Part shown: positions 32,401-43,542 of the stretch, in pieces | Position numbering within the stretch: position 1 is the first letter of the stretch | Layout of the letters: every line of letters starts with the position of its first letter | Assembly (NCBI GenBank): GCA_015680685.1 | Contig: MNCI01025282.1 | Coordinates: forward strand, 367,020 to 416,703 | Reading direction: 5' to 3' | DNA length: 49,684 nucleotides | From: Gnetum montanum | Lineage: Eukaryota > Streptophyta > Gnetopsida > Gnetales > Gnetaceae | Translations under genes and position numbers: made by a program | The notes under the pieces: model-generated | What the model was told of the DNA's origin: nothing | Seen by the model: only the letters and a program-made list of their open reading frames with translations | The model's database searches: none

Positions 32401-32880
32401 TCTGTGAAACAGTGAATTAGCTTTATGGTAGGATATTGATAGAGAGCTATCTCTGCGTGTCTGTGTCTGGGAGACCGTTATAGATATCTCTTTGTATATG
32501 TCTATCTCTTAGACACTGTTGTAGATGTTTGTCTTTGTATATGCATATTTCTGTGGTAACAATAAATTAGCTTTGTGGTGGGATACTTTTGTAATTATTA
32601 GTTGTGGTAATAAAAAATTAGCTTTGTGGCGGGACACAAATATCTGCAGTTGTCTATGGTAACATGAATTAACTCTGTGATGGGATATTCTTATAGCAAG
32701 ATTCTATTTTATTAAGATAAGACTAGAATAATGATAGTGACATTATTATAGTAAGTAACTTTTACCTTTCTATGTAAAGGGCATTCCACACCTTATAGGA
32801 AGACATTATTAAGGTGAGTCACATCTACCTTCTTATGTGAAGAACATTTTATAATAAATTTACCATGCTTTGCATTTGCA
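32401..32880. repeat. Degenerate repeats upstream of the START-like gene
   Basis: The block 'gtaacaataaattagctttgtggtgggatac' occurs in drifting form at about 32408-32438, 32553-32585, 32605-32640 and 32657-32690. A second pair around GACATTATTA...CACATCTACCTT lies at about 32738-32800 and 32803-32860. Confidence 0.5.
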
Positions 32881-33083
32881 ATGTTTTTTAAATCAAGGCA
32901 ATTTTAGGTTAGTAGAAATGCTTAATTAGATCCTTGTGAGATAAAAAAGGTCTATAAAACACCATTTTTTTTTATAAAGCTTTGATATGAACATGATGGA
33001 TCTTGAAGACCTCATTAAGAAAATGACCCAAAGTTGACACCCTTAGCTCAAATAAGTGTGCCAAAGGTTTTGCCTAATACTAT

Positions 33084-33967
33084 TGATAAAGTCAAATTTT
33101 GAGTCCAAACAACATGGTAACAACAATGTCGTATCAATAATGTCATTGATCTAATGTTGCTTCTCATGATATGTCATTGTTGACATGATGTCTCAAGATA
33201 TGTGCAACCCTATAAATATGACACACGGGTGCATAATCCGAAAAACCTTCCATAAACTCTTGTAATTTTGTTACATAGTTTTAGCAATAAGAGTGAATGC
33301 TTGCAATGTGATGTCCAGTGATTAAATGGAGTCTTTATTCGAATAGATTGTACTAGGGCACAGTTTGCAAATGGAAATAAAGATCAAGATTACTTCACAT
33401 CATTAGAGCATCCACTTAGAGTTTACTGTTTTTACTTAGAATAATGTTTCCTATTTTCTAGCTTAATGTTTTACTTTTTCAAAGCACTTTACCTTTGCTC
33501 GGTTATAGTAAGCAGAATGAGTACAACTAATTTTGAGCACTTAAGTGCAATCATTTGGTAAGCCTAGTAGTGTTATTGCTTAGTACACCCAATAGCATAA
33601 CGCTTGGTAGCCCAATAACAATTACACGAAGTCCAAGGTATGTATGGAAAATTAGGACTAGAAACTCATCGCCTTAGGCTAGAGTAGATTTACATTTCTG
33701 TAATTACTTAGACTTAACGTAAATTTCATTTTCAATTAAGTTTATTGCTAGGAGTAAAATGGGCTTAACAATATCATTTACCATATGCCTCATGGTGAGC
33801 TAAACCATACGTCTAGACTTGACTAGCTTTACATGGGAAGATGATGATTGTGAACTTCAACTCAATTACTAGCATACCAACATTGATTATCTACGAATTA
33901 CAATTGGGTTGCACGTGAACACTCATAACTTGTATGGTTGGGTGTTAGATTAGTCCACTGCTTATCA
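33084..33967 (+). repeat. E4 5' LTR
   Basis: TGATAAAGTC...CTTATCA, 884 bp, followed one base later by a PBS. TATAAATATG at 33211-33220; AATAAAGATCAAGATTAC near 33383. U3 contains repeated 'ATCAATAATGTCATTG' and 'ATGTCATTGTTGACATG' blocks, a module unlike those of E1, E2 or E5. Preceding bases ACTAT would be the left target duplication; the right end is outside the window. Confidence 0.7.
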
Positions 33968-34113
33968 TTGGCACTGTTGCTAGGGATAGTCAATATGTGC
34001 TGAGTAATTGATTTCACAAAGTTTGTTGTAGCAAGAACTACAAGTTAATTTTCCCTAATACTTAACAATTCTAATAGAACACACACTTAACCAATCAAGC
34101 ATCATAACTAAAC
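33968..34113 (+). other. E4 primer binding site and leader
   Basis: TGGCACTGTTGCTAGGGA at 33969-33986 is a decayed tRNA-Asp-type PBS, collinear with that of E2 and E5. A leader of about 130 bp precedes the Gag ATG at 34114. Confidence 0.65.
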
Positions 34114-37100
34114 ATGGCTTCAACAAAAGATACACAAGCAATTGCCAAAGAGACAAAGAAGGACAATGATAGCATAGGTAAGGACGAGGAATGGGATGTA
34201 CCAATGTAATCTAGAATCTCTTATGCTCATACTAACCCCTACTATCTTGATTTTACTTGCATCTTTCATCAAGATGTGCAATTAAGGTGGAGAGACATAC
34301 AAGGTAATATTGTTTTACCTCCAGAACATGCAACACCCATCATGCTTCATACAACTATCAAGGGGATGAATATGAGTAATGCACAAGAAGGATACCATGT
34401 GATGAGTGGTGAGGTACCCCTATGACCAACCATATGAATCACGAGCGTTCACGAGCAACTCGGTCGAATTCCGAAGACTGCAAGTACTTATGTACACCGA
34501 GTTTTAGCCAACAAAACCTCAGTTAGAATGGTCGTTGTCTTCCCAACCTCACTTGTGATATTCTAAAGTGATGGTTGAGTGAGATTGAGGCAAATGATTT
34601 TTATCAGCTTTCTTTTTTTATCTTTTAAGGTCTGATTCTTTTAATGTAGGAAATGGAAAGTTGTATAATTTTGTGATTGTTCAACTCTATTGCTTAACTC
34701 TCCCTAGCACAAGCAACTGATCCCATCTTCCGTGCACATCCTAAGCATATCCTAACCACTATTGGGTTACCAAACATCAAGCGTCATTGGGTTACCAAGT
34801 GTTTGATATATGTTCGAGATGGTCATGCCTATGGCTCTCATAAACTATGAAAAGGACAATAACCATAAAGTGATAATAATAAAAGCTTTTGGAATTATTA
34901 AAGCATTAAAATATTAAACTATGTTAATGCTTAAGTAATTAAATCCAAATGCTGCAAGGAATGTTCAAAAAGCTCATCTTTATTGCTGGTCACGCCAATG
35001 GGCTCAGGTACATTAGCACTCGAATAAAGAGTCGTACACCTTTCTCACTCCTGCTATGACACTTGGGAAATATTCTAACTTTCACAGAAACAAACTATAA
35101 GAGCTTTGCTACAACTACCAAAAAGATGCCATAAATGATGCAAGTGCACACATATTTATAGCGGAAGATAGACTCTGCATTAACGAGGTCATGTTAATGC
35201 ATGGACAGATACGTCAACGGGGTCACGTCATCGTGGTTGCATCAATGAGCTCCATTAACACTGCCTAGTTGACGTATCAATTGAACACTTCATCACCATG
35301 TGACCAAACACATGACAAACCCCTATCAACCCACAAAGGAGTAGATGAAAAGAGATGTTGTGATGGAGATTAAACATGCCCACAACAAAGGGAAGTAGAT
35401 CAACTCCCTTGTGGTCTTAGAAGAATTGGACGGTGATGCATTCATAATAGAAAAACTCCACTAGGATCATGAAGATAACTCTCAAATGCCCATTATCTGA
35501 TTAGACAAACCTATCAAGGCACAACTACATTCCACCCTAGCAGAGACACATAGAAGGAAAGCTAAATAATTTAAGTATAATTAAGACTTAAGGCCAAGGG
35601 TTTCTACCAGATAACAAAGAGAGAAACATCAGAGTCATAGAAGGAGGACTAGCCAGCATCATTCTCCCATAGCTTCATCCTCATCCTCACAATCATCAGT
35701 GGACTTTAACAAAGGAGGACATAGGTACAAAGACCATGACAAGGAAAGGCATCAAACTCATGATCATGATAATTATCGTCAAAGGCACTATGATGAAGAA
35801 GATGAAGAGCATGAGCCAAGAAGAAATAGGGATAGGCATGAGAGCAAAGAGAGAAATGATCATTGAAGAGGACACTACTACAACAAAGCTAATGAATCCT
35901 ATGAACGTGATGAGCCCTTATTGGCAACTCGAAGTATGATCAACATTCAGGAAGTTGTTTATATCCTAATTAGGCCAATAAGGAATAGTCATATCAAATG
36001 GCTTGACATGAATAACATGCCTAAATTTGAAGGTGGGTACAATGTAGATCCTCAACATTACCTTCAAGCATTCCGTGATGCTTGCACCTTACAAAACATC
36101 AAAAGTGATTGGCAGAAATTGAAGTTATTCCCTAGGACACTTGTGAAAGAAGCTAAAAGCTAGCACAGATTGCTGGAACTGGAATTAATAAGGAGATGGA
36201 ATACCATGCTAGAAATTTTAATGATAGATATCAAACTTATTTCCGGGTGTCCGATCTATGAAAATAGATCCAATGATGGAAGCAGGGGACTAATGAATCC
36301 CTTGATACGACAATGGGTCGATATTATTTATTGTTGCACAGGTGCCTAGCCCATGGATATTCTCAATGAGAGAAACTAAGGCACATTGTTGATGGGCTCA
36401 GAAACAAGACTAGAGAGACCCTTGGGGTTTATGCCCAAGGCCAATTATCAAAAATGTCTGTCCATCTGATATAAAGACTACTTGATCAAGTGGCAAAGAA
36501 GGAAGGTGAATTAAGGAAAAGAGAATCAACAAAGGAGTATAATAGAGATCCATCCATTTGTAAAAGGGATGCAAGAATATATGATCCATAAGAGGAGGAA
36601 ACCTTCAACTAGGTGGTCCAAAAGAAAACTCTACCTATCTAAAAATTTATCACAGACATAGTGGCCAAGGTAGAAAAGATGTGGAATTCGATTCATGAGA
36701 AGTTTACAATAGCCTTAAAGATTATGAAGGAATGAATTGAGCAAGCCTTTAGTAAAGGAAAAGATAACAAGAAGAAGCGAGATGTTAGATGAAAAGGAAA
36801 AGTCGCATCAGTGGCTAAATGTTCAGACTCAAGCTTCGAAGATGAGGAAGGATGTGTTGTATGCCATTACAAACATCCTAAGGGATGTTGTCCTGTAATG
36901 GCACACTTACAAGAAATATAGGCATATGCACTTAACCCCAAATTTATCAGGCAACATATGCCCAAGTGATTACCTTACCCTCAAGGTAACTACAAGCAAG
37001 CCTTCCAAGCCATGTATCCTAGTGGATCCTACCCATAGCCACATGAATAGTACCACTAGTAGTGGTAGCAACCCTAATCTTGGGCAATGCCACCATCGTG

Positions 37101-37517
37101 TTATCAGTATCCATATCGATAGCTTAATTCTTGTGGATACTACATCCAGCATCCAATGTCCCTAGGTAATGCAGCTGTTCAAGCTCCACAATATTATCTA
37201 GCTAAATACCAGAGACCAACACCACCAAGGATAGATTTAAACTCATACATGCATCCACAACCACTTGGTTCTTTAAATCAACATCCCAATCCTTTACCAC
37301 CAGTGCCACCTCCTATAATGTAGGGTGAATTGCCATCTCAACAACAATAGAAAAGTATAACTAGGGCAATGAATATACAAATAGAGGATCATACTAGCAA
37401 CACTAAGGGCAAAACAAAGAAATGTCCTTTCTTTAGGACAAGTCCAAAAAAGGTTGGCAGAGTTAGAACTTCATTGAGACAAATCTCTCCTACAACAGAT
37501 TCTCCAACCAACAACAT
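34114..37517 (+). pseudogene. E4 gag, interrupted by a solo LTR
   Basis: Starts MASTKDTQA at 34114; broken at 34400 by a solo LTR and resumed after 35300. Recognisable Gag core: MNNMPKFEGGYNVDPQHYLQ and WQKLKLFPRTLVKEAK (about 36009-36163), then a Trp-to-stop change. Next come LLLHRCLAHGYSQ near 36331 and VAKKEGELRKRES (about 36490-36530). A CX2CX3HX4C knuckle (CVVCHYKHPKGCC, about 36853-36891) is followed by KKCPFFRTSPKK near 37420. It is truncated at 37518 by the E6 LTR, before any protease. Several stops and frameshifts. Confidence 0.75.
34400..35295 (-). repeat. Solo LTR (-) inside E4 gag
   Basis: TGATGAGTGGTGAGG...CTTCATCA, 896 bp, flanked by a perfect 5-bp target duplication CCATG (34395-34399 and 35296-35300). 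Minus-strand TATA near 35160. U3 (35170-35280) is built of GTTGACGTAT/GTCAACGGGG/GTTAATG modules, the same type as in E1. Confidence 0.85.
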
Positions 37518-38116
37518 TGATGAGCGACAAAGTATTCCTATGCCCAACCATACGAATCACTAAGCATTCACATGCGATCTATTCAAATTCCATGGACTCT
37601 ATGTCTTTTGGTACACTAGCCTCTAGGAATTAAACTTTTCCCTAATAGTCATTCATTATCTTTTTAATTACACTTGTGATGTACAAAGGTATGGTTAAGT
37701 GTAATCGAGGCATATGATTTTTATTATTTTATGTTTTATGTCCTTGGTGCTTAAAATAGAGAAATGAAGTTACTTAATAGCTAATTTAATCTAACTAATT
37801 AATTGATGTCTAACTAATCCTAACATAAATATTCGATCCCACTTTTGTACATGTCTTGAACCCACATATCCACTATTGGGATTACCAAGCGCTATGCTAC
37901 TGGGTGAACCAAGCAATAGTGCTACTGGGATTACCAAGCGAATAGGTGTTTACACTGGAAGTGATCATATTTATGTGTTTAATCTATTTAGCTTAATTAA
38001 TTAATTAATTTAAGTCTAATTTTAGCTTAATTAATTGCATAATTAATGAAAATAATAATTGTAGAAGTAAATCATTAATTTATTCCAAGTGCTACAAGGT
38101 TTGATCAAAGGCTCAT
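37518..38116 (-). repeat. E6 3' LTR, left piece
   Basis: Begins TGATGAGCGACAAAG; continues to the E5 insertion point at CTCAT (38112-38116) and resumes at 47359. The two pieces join collinearly with other family LTRs (aaggttt...aaag-ctcatctttattg). A TTAATTAATTAATTAATT run lies near 37995-38012. Confidence 0.75.
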
Positions 38117-39048
38117 TGATGAGTTGTCATCTTGTTAGGCCTCGACATCGGGGTGAGCCATCATCTTGTCAAGCCCCAACGTTAGGTTAAGTCATCATCT
38201 TGTTAGGCCTTGACATCGGATACCCAACGTTGGAGTCAAGAAATGACGTCGGACATTCGATGTCACCTCATTTGGGTTTGCCTATAAATACAACACTTAG
38301 ATGCTTGGATGAGACAGGGGATAGTATGTAGGAAGTAGGGAGAAAGTTTTAGTTTTTAGTTTCTTCTCCTTAGAGATTGTTATTCCTAGTGCATGCCCAC
38401 AGTGTGATGTTTGTAATCATACGACACCTTTATTCGAGTGTGATGTACTTGGACACGTTACATGATTGGCAATAAAGATCGAGATTACTTCCATCATTAC
38501 AGCATCTACTTAGATTATTATTACTTTCAATTATTAATTATTTACTACTTTCTTTAGTTAAATGTTTCCATTTATTGCTATTTACTATCCCTGTTATTAA
38601 GCGAAATGCATACAACTTAATCACTAGCATTTAAGTGCAGATGCTTGGTAATCCAGAAGTGTATTATCTGGCATAACTAGTGGCATTCGCTTGGTAATCC
38701 CAGAAGTAGTCTCATGAAGTCCAAGACATATATAGATGATTAAGAACAAACACTCATCGCACATAGGCTAGCTTAGATAATGTTTTCCCTCATCCATTAG
38801 CTTACTTAATTTACCTTCTTTATTGTTATCAAGAGTAGTGTAGAATTAGAGACAACATCATACGCCTCACTTTAGACTAAATCATACATGACAAAGCTAC
38901 CACTAGTCCAAGTGGAAATACAACGAATTGCGATCATAGCATAATGATCTAGATGCCACAACTAGTCCCATCCATGGAATTCAACCGGGTCATGCATGAA
39001 CGCTTGTGATTCATATGGTTGAGCATAGGGGTACTTTGTTGTTCATCA
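38117..39048 (+). repeat. E5 5' LTR (GACATCGG-type U3)
   Basis: TGATGAGTTG...GTTCATCA, 932 bp. U3 has three copies of a unit around GTCATCATCTTGTTAGGCC(T)GACATCGG (about 38124, 38158, 38197) and dyads such as CAACGTTG; TATAAATA at 38283-38290; AATAAA at 38471-38476. The 3' partner has a single copy of the U3 unit. Left target duplication CTCAT at 38112-38116. Confidence 0.85.
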
Positions 39049-39167
39049 TTGGCACCATTGTTAGGGATGGTGCTAGTTATCTAGATTAGTTATATTATAC
39101 AAGATCATTGTAAAAGGTATTAACAATATATCTTTCAGAAAATATTAGATCACACAAACCAACAACA
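39049..39167 (+). other. E5 primer binding site and leader
   Basis: TGGCACCATTGTTAGGGA at 39050-39067, one base after the LTR. It is a tRNA-Asp-type PBS (compare TGGTGCCGTTGTCGGGGA in E2). Leader to the Gag ATG at 39168. Confidence 0.75.
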
Positions 39168-41660
39168 ATGTCTCTCCCACATGGGAATGATAATGCATTG
39201 TATAGCGAACACATTCATTAGAGAAATAACATGGTATTCGATGAAGACAAATGGAGTGATCAACCTTATGCAGGGGTTTCTTATGATCATGACCACCTTG
39301 ATGACACTCAAAGACTACATTCACCTAAGGCAGATAGTCTTGGAGGAGATGATGTAAGTCCTAGACTAGGGAAGGCCTCAAGGCCTAAGACCTCCTCAAA
39401 ACCTAGAAACGATAAATCAAAGGACCCCGAAGAACATCATAGAAGCCATGGAAATCCTTCTAGTCCCTCATATTTCTCTTTTCCTTCAACATTGAGTTCT
39501 AACAAAGATGAATGTACATATAGAGATAAGTCTCCACTAAAGGGTTAGACTAAAAACTTAAATTGAACCCATGGGAAAGGTCGAAGATAGCATCATCATG
39601 ATCAAACAAATAGCGATAGACATTTCCCTCATAATTTTTTTAATGGTAATGAACCCTTTGTTGGTACTAAGAGCCTAATGCACATCATAGAGGCCATTAA
39701 GATATCTCTCAAGCATCACAAAAATAGTTGTTTACCCAAGTTTAACATGACTAATATTCCTAAATTTGCAAGAGGCTATGATTCGGATCTGCAACATCAT
39801 CTACAAGCCTTCCATGATGCCCGTGCTTTCTACAACATTGAAAGTGGGTGGCAAAAGCTTAAGCTCTTTCCTAGGATACTAATTGATAGAGCCAAAGTAT
39901 GGTATAGATCATTGAGACCAAATTCAATCCAACGATGGTCTATAATGTTGGAACTTTTCAACAAGAAATACCAAACTTATGCAAGAGTGTCTAATTTAAG
40001 GAGATAGATCCAAGGGTAGAAGTAAGAACAACATGAACCCTTGGACATGGCCTTAGGTAGATATTATGCCCTATTGAATAGATGCCCAAGCCATGGTTTC
40101 TCCTAGGAAAGGAAACTTTTCCACATCATAGATGGGCTTCATAATGAAACATGAGAGACCCTTAGGATGTATGCCCCAAGGTAATTATACAAGCTCCAAG
40201 CCCATTAGATCTAAGAACTAATAGAGCATGTAGCAAAATAAGAAGGAGAGATATGCAAATGGGAGAACATCAAGAAATATCATTGGTATCCAACTCTTCT
40301 ACAGAAGGAGGTCTAGGTCTATGGTAAGGAGAATGAAACTGCTCTTGATAAGGTGATTCCACAACAAAATTTAATGATACAAGAGTCTATTGATGAACTT
40401 AAAGCAAAGTGTAATAGGATGTCTAGATGGATATGTGAAAATGTTACAACTCTCATTGAGATGATTGAGGAGAGAATCATGCAAAATAAGCTAGGTGATC
40501 ACAATCAACAAAGGATATAGAACTAATAAATAGCCAAGAACACTTTTTAGCAAGCGGGAAAAATGGCTAAGGAAAGTGAGGCTATAGACTTAACCACAAA
40601 CGAAGATAATGGATGCAAAATCTGCATATATGACCATTTGAAGGGCCATTGCCCAGTCTTGTTGCATTTATGAGAGTATTGGGCAGGTGCCTTAAACTCG
40701 AAGTTTGTAAAAAGGTAGATGCCTGAGAGATTTCCTCTTCCACAAGGCAATTATAGATAGCCCTGCAACCAAATGTACCATCCTAGGGGAATTTATTACT
40801 AGCCTCAACACAATCATCAATTGCAGTGGCAATAACCACATTAATGGGGGAGGCCACCACCAAATCAGCCCTAACCTTCCTATTCACTGCAATAGTATGG
40901 ATATTATGTTCAACACCCTATTTCTCCAACTAGTTCTACATCCTCTACTTCTAATCGCCACTACCACTCTCTTGAGTACCATCAACCCATGACATCCCCT
41001 GAAGGATCACCACCTTGTGCCTCTTCCCATCCATCCCATCCTTGATATTCTCATAATCCACCTCATTATATGTCACCACTAGCAACACATGAAGGTTTAG
41101 CACACCACTATTAACAAATGAGTGTCACTTGTGCTACAAATGTGCATAGACATGCTGACACTAGTGGGTCCCAATTGCAACATAGGAAATGTTCCTTCTG
41201 GAGGAAAGGTTGTAAGCCAAAGCAAACCACACATGGACTCACCACATCAACCAAGCCATCATAAAGCCAATATGGTGCACCACCTTCCTTTTCTCAACCA
41301 ATGTCCTTTGACCATACACATAGGCTACCATCCTTCAGTACTCCAATCCAAAATCCAACCAATGAATCTACAAGCGTGGGGAGACAAATAAATCCATGCA
41401 TACCATATCATGATCAAGGGTGCAATAGTGGGCTAGCCATCTACAATGTTAACACACCTCATACCCTGACCCATCATACATTTAATCATCAAGTGTGTGA
41501 CCAACAAATTTTCTACCCAGTCACCACACCACCCATAGACACCCAGTGCCTAGGGTATGGATAGTTTCCAACATTTTATACATGCATGAATCCTATTAGA
41601 CCACTTATTAATCCTTGCCATAGCCAAATGTTTAGTCATGGGAGTCATCCGCCATTTTAA
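39168..41660 (+). pseudogene. E5 gag (Athila-like), near full length but broken
   Basis: Starts MSLPHGNDNA; about 830 codons to PPF-stop (41658-41660). Open pieces are 39231-39548 (hydrophilic, Lys/Ser-rich) and 39678-40007, the Gag core with NIPKFARGYDSD, WQKLKLFPRILIDRAKVWYR and LELFNKKYQTYARVSNL. The knuckle CKICIYDHLKGHC lies at 40614-40652 and the Pro/His/Thr-rich tail at 41122-41564. Tail and stop align with E1. Stops within the core again look like transitions. Gag is not followed by protease. Confidence 0.75.
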
Positions 41661-43542
41661 TTTTTAGGATTCTTAAGTGCTTTTCATCTTTTTGTTTTGC
41701 AATTTTTTGTTATTTTCCTATTTCTTGATCCAATTTTTCCTATTTCTTCCAATTTTTCTCATTGTTGTTTTCATTTTCCTTGTTATGTAATCTCATTTGT
41801 GAATAAGATGATCATGCTGCCCAATGATGTGAGGTTTTCTCTATGTTGTCAAGTCATAAGGGATTGATTATTCGAACATTGAGACCACAACATCCATCCA
41901 CCCATTTCACTAATAAGAGGTTCATGCTTTGGTCATAATGGTAATCTTTTTCATCATCCAAACTAAAAATAACTTCATAATCATTGTGTTCGGATAGATG
42001 AGTGCAGAACCAAGCAGAATGTAAAGGTTGTGACATCAAGGGGATTTGTGGATTCTCTTTGGTCACTTCTGTATGTTCTATCATGTTGCTGAGGTTGTAA
42101 CCATATCCTTGTAGATCTAATGAAAATGGGAGTAAGAGTAACTTCAAATGACACTGAATAAACTTCTGCGGGTTCCACTAGAAAGACATGTACCCATGCC
42201 TGAAGGTTGCTAGCTTCTTAGAATCCAAAAAAAAGAGCTAATAAGTGTGCCCTAACAAAGCTCCTCCCTTGGATAGAATGCCAAGTGATGTTCCTCTTCG
42301 TGACTTTAATAGTCTTATGGTTGTCCACTAATGGGATGAAATGATGCGATGTCACTACAAAGTGGTGTGGACTTGGTTTGAATCTTGGAAAGAAGGACTC
42401 ATGGTGATTTAACCATTAATAACACACTGGGTTTCACTGTGACCATGGTGAGATATCTCATGTCCCAACTTCTGTAAATCCCTTCTACAGTCCATCCCAT
42501 TTCGTTGTTTGTGTGATCATAACTTATGGTTTTGTGTAACATGGAATGATTATCTCAATTTGGTGGTTTTAACATGTGTGTTTTGTTTCACAAGTATGCA
42601 TTACATTCAACCCCTTTAGTGCCTATGAACATTATCAGTGTGGTTACTTGTGTCACTTTTGTGACTTGTACTTGCTTAACACAACCACATCATTTTTCAC
42701 CTTCTAAGCAATCAACAGTTACATTTTATTGTTTCCCTTATCATGTCCTTGATCTGTCTCATAACCTCAATTTCAGTGCCTCTATCTTGCTCATTCTAGT
42801 GCTTTTCATGTCAATGACTTCACCTTCTCATACTTTCGGTGCCTCAAATTAATTTCTCACTTACTCTAGAATGATGGACTTAACTTCAAACCTTCCAACC
42901 AATCATAGAGCTTTAGTTTGGATGTTTAGCTACCCCATATAGTGAAAATTTTTGGACCTCAACATACACAATGTGATGTCGCATACCTGATGTTGGATCA
43001 TATGAAACCTATATATATGATCCTCGCAATACTTGAAATTCATTTTTATCATTTTCTACTAGGGGAATTGTTTAAATTTTCTCTCACAACTCAAAGCTCT
43101 ATGCATTCATCTTCCACTTGTAATATTTCACTCTCTACTACTTTGATTTCTATGTTGTTTAAACCCATCTAAACCTAGAGTGTTCAACTTAGTTGTGGGG
43201 GGTGCTTGCATGTGAAACTTGCACCAAATTGTTGAAATTTGCTATCACCCAGAAGGTATCATAATAGAAGAACATTAAAAACTTTAGGAGTTATAATGAA
43301 AAATCACTAATGTTAATGCCAGAAATCCAATTTTTCCAACCCACAGGCCCATAACCATCACTATAAGCCACATATAAGAAAAAAAGGAGCTAATTGTGAA
43401 GGGTCGTAATATTTTTCTTGAAAATCTTTCTAACTCTATGATCATATACATTACAAACTTAATGAATTGAGGTTATGAATAAGGTATAAATTGATTTATG
43501 ATAACACATATAACCTTAGTGACACTTGACCTTTGCTTGATT
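41661..43542 (+). mobile_element. E5 spacer between gag and ORF2
   Basis: About 1.9 kb, T-rich at first (41660-41800), no sustained frame, and no RT/RNase H/integrase motif on either strand. Blocks are collinear with the E1 spacer. This is where pol would lie in an autonomous element. Confidence 0.55.
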
